From positions 190,049,619 through 190,113,618 of the forward strand of contig NC_081410.1 of the NCBI RefSeq assembly GCF_030272615.1: 64,000 bases of DNA, in the 5' to 3' direction. The number at the start of each line of letters is the position of its first letter. Positions within the stretch are counted from its first letter, which is position 1. This DNA is from Cryptomeria japonica (lineage: Eukaryota > Streptophyta > Pinopsida > Cupressales > Cupressaceae). Positions 45,987 to 57,435 of this stretch are shown in pieces. The notes below the pieces were generated by a model that saw nothing but the letters and a program-made list of their open reading frames with translations, was not told the DNA's origin and made no database searches. Made by a program: the position numbers and the translations under genes.

Positions 45987-46002
45987 TGGTATTGGAGCCA
46001 TG
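45987..46002 (+). other. PBS-like sequence after the possible LTR
   Basis: TGGTATTGGAGCCATG matches the initiator-Met PBS TGGTATCAGAGCCATG at 14 of 16 places and directly follows CTAACA. Confidence 0.45.
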
Positions 46003-47048
46003 AATGCACCTTCCTTAATGCATCAAGGTGATACCGACACTTAACCCTACCATCAAAGCATCATTGAGCCAAACAAACATCACCTTGAGTCTAGAAGGCT
46101 CGAGAAATGAAGAAATATCTCTTATTTCATCAAATTTGGTAACTTTCACTTTTTAACAATTTTTTATTATTTCTAACTTTTTGTACCGTATAAATATATA
46201 TAGTACTATTCATATTTATACAAATATGGTAAATTCAAAAAAAAAAATAGCCAATAGCAAAATTACCCTCATCTCATTTCATCATTCTAGTCAAAATTAT
46301 TTTTGGCTTGGTTTTGTGGTTTGTTTGACCTTTTTTTCTAGCTTTTGGGTGTTTATTAAATATGGTTGAGGGTTTTCATCCAACTAGGCTTGTGCTCTCT
46401 ATGAAGGTTTATTGTACATGATTGGGTGCAATGTTAGGGTTTCTAAGCAACACCCATACTTGCTCAACATTCCTTTCAATGCCTATTTCTACAAGTCGTT
46501 TGATCTGCTTGTGCTCCCTTTGTCTCTATACTATAGCCACGTGATTAAACAAATAAAGAAAATAAACATTTTTTTTTGTGCACACGCTCCATTCTATACC
46601 AAATCACATAGGGTTTGATACCAAGTGCGCAGACAACTCAATTGTTGTTTTAGTCATCATTAGCACCAAGCTTTTTGTTATGAATCAACATCTTTGATGC
46701 CTTGAATATTGATCTACATCTTGGCCCTCCAACAAACCACTAACAAGGTTGCACATCCACCATATGTGGCTTTCAAATCCTTATTTGGAATTCATGATGA
46801 ACGATACCAAGACTTGATTGAATCATCTAAAAACATGCCTGCAACCTCCCAATGTCAAGGGCTCCTACATCTTCAAACTTGATTCTCTTCTAGGCTTGAG
46901 ACCCAGTGCCTATTCAAGGGCTCAACCATTGCTAATTTATAATTTTTCGAATGAATTTTCAATGAAGCCCAACCCATGCACAACTTTGGAAATGGTAAAT
47001 TTAGCTCACATTATTTGCCATTGTTTTTTTTGGCATCCAAAATATTAC
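46003..47048. other. Degenerate sequence between the possible LTR and element D
   Basis: No gene or domain recognised on either strand. If the PBS call is right, this is a decayed internal region of an old LTR element cut at 47048 by D. Confidence 0.4.
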
Positions 47049-48166
47049 TGTATACACATAAAATTGGCTATGACCAATTAAATAAATATTTATATTTATT
47101 TAATGATTATTATTTTATTAAATAATTAATTTGAAAATATTAATTTATTTAATTCATTAATATTTAATATTCTTCTATTAATTAATTGAGTTGACACATT
47201 GAATTAATTCATTCATTATCCCCCTTTATTCTAAGCCAAATAATTAAATATTAAATATTAAATTATCATTCTTTATCATATTTGTGCATTATTCACTATC
47301 CTATAGTTTCATTATCAAACAATTTCATAATTATTTAATTACCACTTTCCAACTCACCTCATCTCCACTTCATCTCCACCTTTGCCAACTCATCCATCAC
47401 GTGGATAATTTAAATGAATAAAATAAAATCATTTATGGGCCACTTATCTCTAACTTCCATATTCATGAATAAAATGTGTACGCGCACATAATCTTTGAAA
47501 CCTCCCTATTTTTGCTCCAACACTCCTATATTCTCAGAGGAGGCTTTGTCCACCTAACCCTAGTCCATCTCCACATGTCCCTCCATCCTAGTTTCTCTCA
47601 GTCTTCCCCTCAATCAAGGTGAGATGAGTGACACTTGTCTTTTCTTTCCCCCTTTCTCTCAACCTTCAACCTCTTTGTCATAGCCATCCAAAAAGCAAGA
47701 TTTAATCATGACCGTTGATCTCTGCCACCTAAGATTATGCACTAAAAAATCTATAAATAGAGGTCTCCTAAGACATTTTTTTATCCTAATAGCTAATCTC
47801 ATAGTTAACTAGGAGTCTTAATCTTTGCATCTGTGAGTTCATTTGTTTAAGCATTTTAGAGTTTTTGAGAAAATTATCATAAATCATTTTCATAGTATAG
47901 TTTTTGCATATCATATCATCTATCAATCCATTCCACACTTGCCATCTTGGAAGCCACCAGTGCTTGTCTGAGAGCAAATCAATCTGCAACCAAGAACAAT
48001 GGGGTTAGGACACAATGAGACATAATCCATGAAGGTATAATCATTTTATTTGTTTTATTTCATGTTGTTTCATTGGTTGAAGCTTGAGTTCATGTAGCTT
48101 TTATATTTTCATGATGGACTAACAAGTTGCAAGTCAACTTTTGAGATGAAAACTTAAGTTGATACA
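47049..48166 (+). repeat. 5' LTR of element D
   Basis: It starts TGTATACACATAAAATTGG, resembling TGTAGACACCTAAAA of B, and ends GATACA at 48166. AT palindromes (about 47070-47290) follow the start as in B, C and F. A TATA box lies at 47751-47760. The right partner is outside the window. Confidence 0.75.
47751..47760 (+). promoter_or_regulatory. TATA box of LTR D
   Basis: CTATAAATAG, followed by AGGTCTCC, about 400 bp before the LTR end. The same box, CTATAAATAG, occurs in C's LTR in element sense. Confidence 0.6.
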
Positions 48167-48192
48167 TTTTTTGCGCCCACCGTGGGGCTCAG
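48167..48192 (+). other. Primer-binding-site region of element D
   Basis: TTTTTTGCGCCCACCGTGGG directly follows the LTR end and aligns with the PBS region of B. The tRNA is not assigned. Confidence 0.5.
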
Positions 48193-48296
48193 ACCTCACA
48201 CATCTCCTTCTAATATCCTGTCTAATTCTCATAATAAAATGAATTAGCGCATTTGTAAGCCAGTTTCACGCCTGTGTGAAATTTGGTAGTTTTTTA

Positions 48297-48540
48297 TTGC
48301 ATAGGTTAGCGCTTTTATCGCTCAGGTTGGCACTTTTATTGCATAGGTTAGCATTTTTATCACTCAGGTTAGCCCATTTATTGCACAAGTTAGCATTTTT
48401 ATTGCTCAGGTTAGCACTAATGCTTGTGAAATCATGCATTTATTATGTAGGACAACACTTTTATAACTTAGGTTAACGTTTTTGTCTTGCAGGGTAACGC
48501 TTGTGTTTTACAGGATAGCGCATTTACTGTTTTAGCGTTT
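48297..48540 (+). repeat. 21-bp tandem motif array 1 in the leader of D
   Basis: Units such as GTTAGCGCTTTTATCGCTCAG and GTTAGCATTTTTATTGCTCAG repeat with an exact 21-bp period at 48305, 48326, 48347, 48368 and 48389, then continue in degenerate form to about 48540. The minor open frame through them is a by-product of the period. Confidence 0.85.
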
Positions 48541-48894
48541 TCATTCTCATTATCTGCAAAATTTAAAATTTAATAATCTCCTAGCTAACAAATCTTTGCA
48601 GGTTCGACTGTCCAAGACTCAATTTTTTGCAAACTACTGACTTGTGTGCATGCAGGTTTTACCTTGAGTAATTCTGATCTATTTCCTCACTTAGTCTAAC
48701 TAGGAGTTCTTTTGGAAAGTAAAAGATCTTACATCTTTCATCTAGCTTATCTAAGGGGTTAATGAACAACATGAAAACTTGCATTATGTGTTTTTCAGTA
48801 AGGTAGTTGCACATAGATGATCTAAAGGTTAAAAAGAATCACTATTTACTGTGTTTACTTAAAAGTAGTAGGTGAGTATCTCTCACCCTAATAC

Positions 48895-49475
48895 GATGAT
48901 CAAAAAGCTAGACTTGCTTTTATCTTATGTGTTACCTTTAGAGGGCCTGCCTTCCCGAGCTACCTTGAGGGGGCTAGTGAGAAGGGAACGACCCAAGTGG
49001 AAATGAGCTAATACCAAGTCCTTCCGATCTACTTTAAATAAATTGTGTCTATGACGAAAGTCATGGGCAACATGTGCTAATTAGTTCATATCGACACTAT
49101 GTTTCCCCATAAACCCTATAGAGCACAACCTCTATAGGCTGGGAACCTTCTATATTTATAGTGTGTAAAGTGTCGCATGCATTGCCACATGACCAAAATC
49201 CCTTACTAAAAACCATCTTGTCTAGTTGCCAAAATCCTTCTAATTGTTGGCGCAAGAGGTTGGAACTCTGAAGCAACTCACACACATACGGTTCCTAGTA
49301 GAGATATGTAGTTTGTCATGGGGATTTTTCATGAAAATTGGTGCTTAGTTGCCCTAGAGAAGTGAGTGCCGAGGGTGGAGCCAGTGGGGTCAAGTACCTA
49401 GATATCTGCTTTGAATAGCATAGCCTCGGGTGGAACCCCATGTGAGATTCAACAATTATTGTCTCGGCCTACCAT
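48895..49475 (+). other. Conserved leader block of element D
   Basis: It aligns, by eye at about 70-75 percent, with the reverse complement of 15490-16080 in B. Best-kept parts are CGACACTATGT near 49093, the CACACACATACGGTT segment near 49269 and the GAGGGTGGAGCCAGT segment near 49372. The block is not coding. Confidence 0.7.
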
Positions 49476-49629
49476 AGGATTTGTGCTTGTTTGTGCACTT
49501 CGATTTTCCAAACATTGTATCTTTTGTATCTGCAAAATGTTCTCAAAATGGTAAAAAACTTGAAAAATCATCATCTTGAAACAAGTAAAAAATCTAATAA
49601 CTTGCTGGAAAATTGAATTTTTTTTATCA

Positions 49630-49900
49630 AAACAGTGAGAATCATGCTTTTGTAGTGCAAAGCAACGTTTTTACACATTAGGATAGCGCTTTTACTCAAT
49701 AGCACAACACATTTAAGACATAAGATCACGCATTTGTTAAACTGGACAACACTTTTGTAACAAAAACAACGCATTCACACCTTAGGTTCACGCTTTTATG
49801 GCTACAGAGCAATGCTTTTACTCAACAGAACGATGCATTTATTGTACAGGACAACGCTTTTATCCAACATGATAGCGCATCTGTTCTAGTGAGCATTTCC
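49630..49900 (+). repeat. 21-bp tandem motif array 2 in the leader of D
   Basis: A second array on the other side of the conserved leader block. Units such as GATAGCGCTTTTACTCAATAG, CACAACACATTTAAGACATAA and GACAACGCTTTTATCCAACAT keep a 20-22 base period over about 11 copies. Confidence 0.85.
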
Positions 49901-50599
49901 CCATATCATAGCAAAATTTCAACATCAGTTTCAGATCCCCCTTTTCAAGGAGATTCATTTTCAACTATCATAGGTTTTCAAACTATTCAAACAATTAGGT
50001 TTATCAATCAAATATGTCATTTTCAAAGGTTTTCATAAGCACAAACATTCAACAAATTATTGATTCAACCATCTCAAGTGCAAAATCGTCATCATCATTA
50101 GTTTCTTATCAGGATATATCAAATCCTTTATCACGAAACCACATCATATCAACCTTTGTTCATCATTTTGGATATATCATTCCTATTTGGACCTAGGTTC
50201 TATCAAAATCAGAATTGCACACTTTGGAATCAAACAACTTGAAAATCATTATATGCTTATATGAATTTTTGATATCGCCTCAAGAAAAAGAAACCTAGTT
50301 ATAAGGCAATCTTGAAGAAGAGGAGATTCTTATACATCAACCGCAAACTCTTGTTAAAACATAGAACATTCCTACACCATTTTCATAACTATCTACGTGG
50401 TTACAGAGCAGAGTTTGACGAAGAAACTTTACAAGCACATGCTTCTCAATAAAAAGATGCCTTATCTGAACACACTAATAGGGGTGGTAAAATCAATTTA
50501 GCTTATCTTCCTAAAGCAACGATCACCTAGTAAGTTGCATCTAGAAAATAAAAAACTTGGGAAGTTTTAAATCAATGATATGCAAGTTTGGACTATAGC
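49901..50599 (+). other. Leader of element D, gag-proximal part
   Basis: No recognised gene. It probably contains the damaged gag N-terminus, but I cannot place a start. Confidence 0.4.
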
Positions 50600-51713
50600 T
50601 CAACACGAGCAATTGAGAAGACAACAAAAATGAATGGAAGAGGAAAATCCAATGTTTCATCAATTTGGATACATAGATGTTGATGAAGGAGCAGTAATAT
50701 CTTGAACAAGATTCCAGATTCGACAAACTAATAGAAAAACTCTTGGAAAAACAAAAACAAAAGTATATCCTAATGTTGGCAAATTTAGGAGCAAAATTGC
50801 CACGAGATTTTAACATGGAAAATTTGAAATAAGATGTGGAAACAAGTCAATCAAAACAGTGATGATCAAAATGATGATGACATGAATCGGGTAAACCATA
50901 AAGAAACAAGAAGAGATAGATAAAAAACAAGAGAAGATAGAACAAGAAGAGACATGATGACACAAGGAACCAAGATGAAACAAGAAGGGAGCGAAGTGGC
51001 ATAAGAACTTATGAGGATGCAAGGAGAACCTGTATTGATAATCCTCTATTAACTCTCACTCAACAAATGCAAACTTTGCAACAAACAAATACAGGATATG
51101 CAAAATAGAACAAATTCCAAGAAATATTCATTGGAGGACATTTGTCCATATCCTTTTGACAAGAATTTAAACATGATACCATTCCCACAACATTGTGAAA
51201 TCCTGAAATATGATAAATATGATGGGAAATATGATCCTTAAGATCATCAGGGAATTTTTCACTATGAGTATGGAGTTTGCACACAATGAAACTTACATGA
51301 TGCGTTTATTTCCTAGAAGTTTAAGCAGATAATCAATGAAATGGTTCTCAAGATTTCTATCTAGGATTAAATCTTTTGAAGAACTAGTGAACATATTCAT
51401 CTCACAATACTCCTACAACATAAGAAATGAGATAACAATGCTAGACCTATGCAATATCAAATAAAAGAATGGCGAACCTTTCATGGTTTTTCTACAACGA
51501 TGGAGACGATTGTTTAATAGGTATCCAAGATATGTACCAAATCAAGATAAAATGGACATATTCATTGACAATCTTACTAGTGAAATGATTGATAGACTCA
51601 AACTACAATGTCTTCCTACTTTTTCAAAAATGATTGAAAAAAGTCTATAGATAGAAGATGCAATGGTAAAGAAGGGAGAGCTAAAAATATACAACAATTC
51701 TTATAACAACAAT

Positions 51714-51762
<49 letters not shown>

Positions 51763-52150
51763 GTAACAATGGTAACAATAACAATAAAAAACCTAAATTC
51801 TGGTCAAATAATAGAAACATTACCAATGAAGGAAATGATGATAACAACGGTGCCAAACAACAACCAATATTTAACTTATCAAGTCAAGTGCCAAATAACA
51901 ACAATCAAGAAAATAGTAAACCCAAGTCTTTCTTCTCCAATCCCCGCAGGAAATTCACCAACATTTGGGAACCATTGGAGTCGGCTTTAAAGACTCTCCT
52001 TGCGAATAAATTGATTACCTTACCAGAAGCAAGAAATTATGAGCCTCAAATCAAACCGAGTTGGTGGAATGACAATAATTTTTGTAACTATCATCGAAAC
52101 AAAGGACATCAAACCAATGATTGTCAAAGATTAAAGATTGATAATGGAAC
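50600..52150 (+). pseudogene. gag: gag of element D, broken and truncated
   Basis: Gag pieces in three frames: YILMLANLGAKLPRDFNMENL at about 50765-50828; DICPYPFDKNLNMIPFPQ at about 51136-51190; ETYMMRLFPRSL and MKWFSRFLSRIKSFEELV (about 51290-51390); then FLQRWRRLFNRYPRY, and a lysine-rich part with a long Asn run from an AAC microsatellite. The zinc knuckle CNYHRNKGHQTNDC (CX2HX4HX4C) lies at about 52083-52124. The frame stops where element E begins. It has many stops and frameshifts, more than B. Confidence 0.8.
51705..51760 (+). repeat. AAC trinucleotide microsatellite in gag of D
   Basis: An almost pure AAC run of about 18 units, interrupted once by AAT near 51711. It encodes polyasparagine in the gag frame. 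Confidence 0.95.
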
Positions 52151-53483
52151 TGATGCCATGAAAAAGGGATTAGTGGACAATAAAGAAATCATGTTAGTAA
52201 ACTTTCAACCGCAAGCATAACATGAAAATGAATCCATTTCAAAGCATATCAAGAAAGATTAATAACAAAACAAAGAGGAAAACAAAGAACTAGACAACTC
52301 TAATGCTCCCTCCCTATGCTTGATGATGTTGGCTCTTCCTTGTTCCCCTCCTCTCCAAGTCACAAAGGAGTGTAGCTCTTAGCTTTTAGCACTATCCATG
52401 GATGCCATATGAAGATTCAAGATGGTTGTAAATGAAAACAAATGCTTATGCAAGTGTAAAAGATTTGCTATGAGAAAGCTCCTAATTAATGTCTATGTGA
52501 ATTTTACTATAATAACAATGTTCAAATGCTTTCCTCCTCTTTTTGCTCGGGGAATGAGGTCCTTTTATAGGGAAAAATGTTGATTGAATGGCCAAGATTG
52601 AGTGAGCTTGTGAAGGGTCAACCCAATCCCGCGATGGAAAGTGTCAACATGAGATGGCTCGAGAGGAGAGGGAAGAAACATTAAATGCTTGAGATGACAT
52701 GAAGGTTACCCTAGGAGGGTTTGGTTAGGCTTGAGTTAGTGGATAAAGCTTTTTTCCAATGGACAATGCTTTTATCCAATGGATAAACTCTTGTGCAAGA
52801 GTTAATGGAGATAATCATGGTCAAAGCAATAAATGCTTGAAGAGACCCATGAGTTAAATGAGGTTTGAGTTAGAGAGAAAGTATTTAACAATGTGGGGAG
52901 GTTAAGTTAACCATTAATGGTTATGTAAGAGCCATAAAGACTTTGAAAGACTTTGGGCATTAACTTGTTGGAAAATTAAAGCCTTTAATGCATTTCAAAG
53001 ACTTTGAGGCATTTTTGAGAAGTGACCTTTGTTTGGGAATGTGCAAACGATTAGAGAGGGGGGTCACGCTAATTAGAAGGGGTTAGAAGAGTCTAGAAGG
53101 GGGTTAGAAGAGTCTAGAAGGAAGTTAGAAGAGTCTAGAAGGGGGTGAGGATAAAAGGGGATTTTAATTAAAATAAAATTCATTTATTTAAACTAAAAGG
53201 AGGGTTTTAGAGATTTAAATAAATAAATGTGAGAGGATTTTAGGGATTTAAATAAACGTGTAGAGGGGTTGATTAAACAAATATGCTTTATTCATTTAAT
53301 TAATTATCAGAACATGGTTTAATGAATTAAATTAAATAAATTGAATAATTTATTTAATTAATAAGAGAAGAGGTTCAAGATGAATTAATTAAATATTAAT
53401 TTAATTAATTATTGATTGATGGTTTAAATAATCAAATAAATATTAGACATTCATTCAATTAAGTGGACAAATTTGGGTCTACA
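52151..53483 (-). repeat. 3' LTR of element E (left on the map)
   Basis: It begins TGATGCCATGAAAAAGGG and ends GGGTCTACA at 53483, 1333 bp. It aligns with C's LTR in the middle (the TCTCCAAGTC and TTTTAGCACTA blocks near 52355). A TATA box (minus-strand CTATAAAAGG) lies at 52561-52570. Short repeats of about 21 bp (GTTAGAAGAGTCTAGAAGG) lie at about 53080-53150. Confidence 0.85.
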
Positions 53484-53496
53484 TTTGCCCATGTTT
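53484..53496 (-). other. Polypurine tract of element E (degenerate)
   Basis: The minus strand reads AAACATGGGCAAA before the LTR start. C has AAAGAGGGGCAAA at the same place, so two bases have changed. Confidence 0.65.
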
Positions 53497-53780
53497 GAGA
53501 TAGTGTAGTTTATCACATCGTTTCAAAGAAAAACAAGTAAGCATAGTACGTGCCCCAGTATGCACCCAGGTAGTGGTTAGGTATGCCCCCTCGAGAGACA
53601 GGACAAACTTTCAGAAAAATGGGCGATCTCTCGTAAAATAGAAAGAAGTTAGGGGATAGTAGAAAAGAGGAATTTAGAGGAAATTGCAAGAGAATGTGGG
53701 AAAAGGGGGGTAATACGGAGAAATGACAAGCCTCAGAAGTACGCGGGGGTCACGACGGTCACGGGTGATGCAGCGGTAGG

Positions 53781-53790
53781 CTATATATAG
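53781..53790 (+). promoter_or_regulatory. Antisense TATA box retained in element E
   Basis: CTATATATAG, followed by GGGAGAAGG, lies on the plus strand, antisense to E. It sits in the same relative place as the box before the mobile-domain ORF in B (7855). No ORF follows it here. Confidence 0.45.
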
Positions 53791-54357
53791 GGGAGAAGGG
53801 TAAGCCAGTGAGTACCCTTAGGTCATGCAGGAGATGTGATGCGAATGTAGTGTTTTTCTTTTGATTGATGCTATACACTTGATCAAATTTGGTTGCATAG
53901 TCTGGTGCAATCCGTTGAATTGCCCCGGTTGATTCAAAGTGTGACAGTTAATGTCAGTTGTTCGCTTGGATAGGAAAAAGTCTGAGTAAGTGAGTCAAAT
54001 TGACCTAATGAGACTTAGACAATTGATGTAATTGCCTGATGAAGTCAAGGTATCTAAAGCAAAATACTCGTTGAGACTTAGACAATTGATGTAATTGTTT
54101 GTTTTGATTGTGTTTGATTTTTTTAATCAATTGATAGTTTTTGCATTTTAGGTTGTTTGTGGCATTTGTTGGACTTAGCATGCCTATTGAGACTAGGCAA
54201 TTGATGTAAATGCCTGTTGTAGTCTAGGTGTGCGTGAGTCGATGTACCTGTGTAGACCTAGTAACTTGCTTTGCTTACGGGATGACCTAGGTAACATAGG
54301 TTATGCAACCCCTCCATTTAGAGATGGATGGTGATGAACGTGGTTGATTGGTTTGAC

Positions 54358-55549
54358 GGGACATGATGTAGGGTATGTGATGTTGATGATCAAGATGGGG
54401 AGGGTGGAGGGGGGTATTCAATGTTAGATAGAAGGTATGGAGGACCTAGGACTCATTCCTATGTAAGAGGATCAAAATAGAGTATCCATTGTCATGACTA
54501 TGTATGAATGATATGCAGCTATATGGATTTATGGATGGATGAAATGCAATATATACAGATGAGATGAAATGGTGATCCATGGCTTATTCATAGTGCTTAA
54601 TTTTCATCATTGAGCATGGTAGTATCGATCTTGGCCGAGGTATCATAAACCAAGGTTGAGTGTTTCACCTGTAAGCAAACATCGCAGACAAGGAAAGTTC
54701 CCCTCCATCCTGGTTCATGTACAAATGGTCGAGGTATACGCTGTAGTCAGTAAGCCATAGTGATCCATGACTGTATTTTTGCATAGGTTGCGTAGCTTAG
54801 TGAACTTCCCACGTAGACACCATTAGTATATGCCCTTGAACTTCATTGGAACAATTCACAAACAACAAACAAACAAAGAAAAAGATATCAGGAACCATCC
54901 CGACAACTCTAATCACTTATGGATATCTTGGAGTAGCATAGGAACCTGATGGGACACGATGTAGGGTATGTGATGCCGATGATCAAGATGGGGAAGGTGG
55001 AGGGGGGTATTCAATGTTAGATAGAAGGTATGGAGGACCTAGTACCCATTCCTATGTAAGAGGATCCAAAATAGAGTATCCATTGTCATGACTATGTATG
55101 AATGATATTCAACAATATGGATTTATGAATGGATGGAATGCAATATAAGAAGATGAGATGAAATGGTGATCCATGACTTATTCATAGTGCTTAATTTTCA
55201 TCATCGAGCATGGTAGTATTGATCTTGGCCAAGGTATCAAAAACCAAGCTTGAGCGTTTCACCTATAAGCAAACATGGTTGCAGACAAGAAAAGTTCTCC
55301 TCCATCTTGGTTCATGTACAAATGGTCGAGGTATACGATGTAGTCAGTAAACCATAGTGATCCATGACTGTATTTTTTGCATAGGATCACATAGCTTAGT
55401 GAACTTCCCATGTAGACACCATTAGTATATGCCCCAGAATTCCATTGGAACAATCCGCAGACAATAAACAAACAAAGCAAAAGATATCAGGAACCATCCC
55501 GATGACTCTAATCACTTGTGGATATCCTAGAGTAGCGTAGGAACCTGAT
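54358..55549 (-). repeat. Direct tandem duplication, about 593 bp, in the 3' region of E
   Basis: Copy 1 runs 54358-54950 and copy 2 runs 54951-55549. Both start GGGACAYGATGTAGGG and end GGAACCTGAT. C has one copy of the segment (about 22088-22690). The copies are diverged at scattered sites, so the duplication is not recent. Confidence 0.88.
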
Positions 55550-56139
55550 ATAAATACAAAAAAATCGACCAAGTGCTTATCAACCAAACAATTTTTTTTT
55601 GTCAAAGAAAATGTTACCATGTCTTGTTTGTGAGGAAGGATGCATCCTTGTGAAGACGGTTGTGCACAAATGTGTGATTTGTTGGTTGATTTTGATAAGC
55701 GATCAATGTTTAAGGAGTTTCAAAATGTTGATTTCATGACTGTTGCAATATGTATGTACAAGGAATAATATACTTTACAATGTTTTTGATTGATTTTGAT
55801 GTTTTTGTCATGTTTTTGGATTTTTTAAATGTTGTGAATGTTTTTGGTATTATCTTTAGGATATTTTGCAAATGTTTTTGGGATTATCTGAGATTTTATG
55901 AATGTTTTGGTATTATTTTAGGACGTTTTTGAATGAGCAACCCAGTGAATCACAAGAATGGAGAATCCACTCCCATCAGTAGGTTAAGAACATTGCCTCC
56001 AGTTAAGTGTTGGTATGAAAGCGTGACATGGGACACATGAGGCAATAACCTTGATTTTAGATCAATAACAAGCCATGATATAAATGATGGGTGAATGGAT
56101 GTGATCGCAACAAGTCAGAAATACAATGGAGCCATAGCC

Positions 56140-56226
56140 TTTACGAATGGCACCTGTTTACTAGGTTTTCTCCACCGTACTTACCCAAGGCACCACCAGA
56201 GTGGTTTTCACCGTTTGGATGAAATG
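56140..56226 (-). other. Conserved non-coding block after pol (element E copy)
   Basis: It has the same core as 23302-23371 and 10441-10500. In element sense it contains GGGTAAGTACG. The stretch 55550-56139 next to it holds T-rich low-complexity DNA and no gene. Confidence 0.55.
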
Positions 56227-56340
56227 ATTTTTCTTGACTATTTTCTTGATTGTTTTTTTTTTTTTGGTATTTTGTTCAGGACTTTTTCTTACTGTTTTTG
56301 GTATTTTATGATATTGGATGAGCCTAATGCTCTGCACAAA

Positions 56341-57435
56341 TTATGTATGAAACTTTTTGAGATGCATGTTGTTGACCGGATCTGTAAGTGGTTCTCCTTT
56401 TGAAGTTGCTAACTGATATGCCCTAGACACGAAGATGACAATGATGACATATGGACCTAGCCAATTGGATTCAAATTTGCCCCGGTGTTCTTTGTTTGGT
56501 TGATTGCAAGGATTCTCCCTGAGAACAAGATCTCCTACTTCAAATGTGCGAGGTTTGATCCTATGATTGTAGCTTCTTCTCATGCATTTTTGATAGGCTT
56601 TAAGGTGATTGTAGGCAGCTTGTCGCTTTTCATCAAGTAGTTCCAAGTCCCAAAGACGCGAGACTAGGTATTCTTCATCATTTATTAGATTGCGCAAGGA
56701 GACCCGTAGAGATGGTAATTCAACTTCAATAGGCAGGATGACTTCGGCTCCATAAAATAGTGAGTAGGGGGTTGTGCCTTTAGGGGTTCGAATGCTAGTT
56801 CGATATGCCCATAGTGTCAGATTCAAGTGAATGTGCCAGTCGCGACTAGCATCATTAACTGTCTTTTTGAGGACCCTCAATATATTCTTATTGGATGCTT
56901 TTGCTTGACCATTGCCTTGTGGGTAATATGGGGTGGAAAAACGGTGTTGGATATGAAACTTCTCATAGAGTTCATAGACATCTTGATTTTTGAAAGGGAG
57001 ACTGTTATCTATGATGATGGACATGGGTACACCATACCAACATATGATGTAATTGAGGATGAATGAGGCGATCTACTTGTTGGTGACTTGGGTGAGTGGA
57101 ATGAATTTGATCCACTTGGCGAAGTACTCTGTGGCGGTAATGATAAATTTATGACCGTTGGATGGAGATGGATGTATTTTACCCACAAGGTCAAGTCCCC
57201 GCTAAAAAAAGGGCCATGGTGTTGTGATAGGTTGTAATTCTTATGCTGGGGCATGTATCAGATCTCCATGAACTTGACACTTCTTGCACTTTCTGACAAA
57301 GTAGTAGGAGTCTTTTTCCATAAGGCTACTAGTATCCTACCCTCATGATATTTTTAGCCAATGAAGGGCCACTTGAATGAGCTCTATAGATACCTTCATG
57401 TACTTCTTCTAACGTTGTGGTCACCTCACCTTTCT
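56341..57435 (-). pseudogene. Integrase of element E, catalytic Glu lost
   Basis: The zinc region at about 57310-57250 keeps FVRKCKKCQVHGD but is surrounded by stops. The core and C-terminus are in one 227-codon open frame (57024-56341): IIIDNSLPFKNQD keeps the second catalytic Asp, while NGQAKASNKN has Lys where C has the catalytic Glu (NGQVEASNK). The rest reads WAYRTSIRTPKGTTPYSLFYG, SYNHRIKPRTFEVGDLVLR, NWLGPYVIIVIF and ends near NNMHLKKFHT. The loss of Glu abolishes the DDE triad, although the C-terminal frame is open. Confidence 0.88.

Larger units (their letters stand above)
47049..52150 (+). mobile_element. Element D: Tat-type Ty3/gypsy element, 5' part, interrupted by E
   Basis: A plus-strand 5' LTR (47049-48166), PBS region, leader and gag are present. 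At 52151 the gag frame stops at the start of element E. The rest of gag, all of pol and the 3' LTR should lie beyond 64 kb, on the far side of E. The leader aligns with that of B, and gag has the same zinc-knuckle type as B, C and E. Confidence 0.8.

Noticed and set aside
46181-47081. Several small plus-strand frames (62 to 87 codons)
   Set aside because: Low-complexity, no domain, no conserved neighbours, and one crosses the LTR border of D.
48276-48476. Frame encoding leucine-rich heptads (RLALLSL-like repeats)
   Set aside because: The heptads are the automatic result of a 21-bp DNA repeat read in one frame, and the array lies in a non-coding leader. There is no ATG context and no conservation in array 2.
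48297-49900. CRISPR-like array
   Set aside because: Units are contiguous without unique spacers, the sequence is plant nuclear, and no cas genes exist.
51060-51284. Minus-strand frames opposite gag of D
   Set aside because: Shadows of the broken gag, whose motifs are seen on the plus strand.
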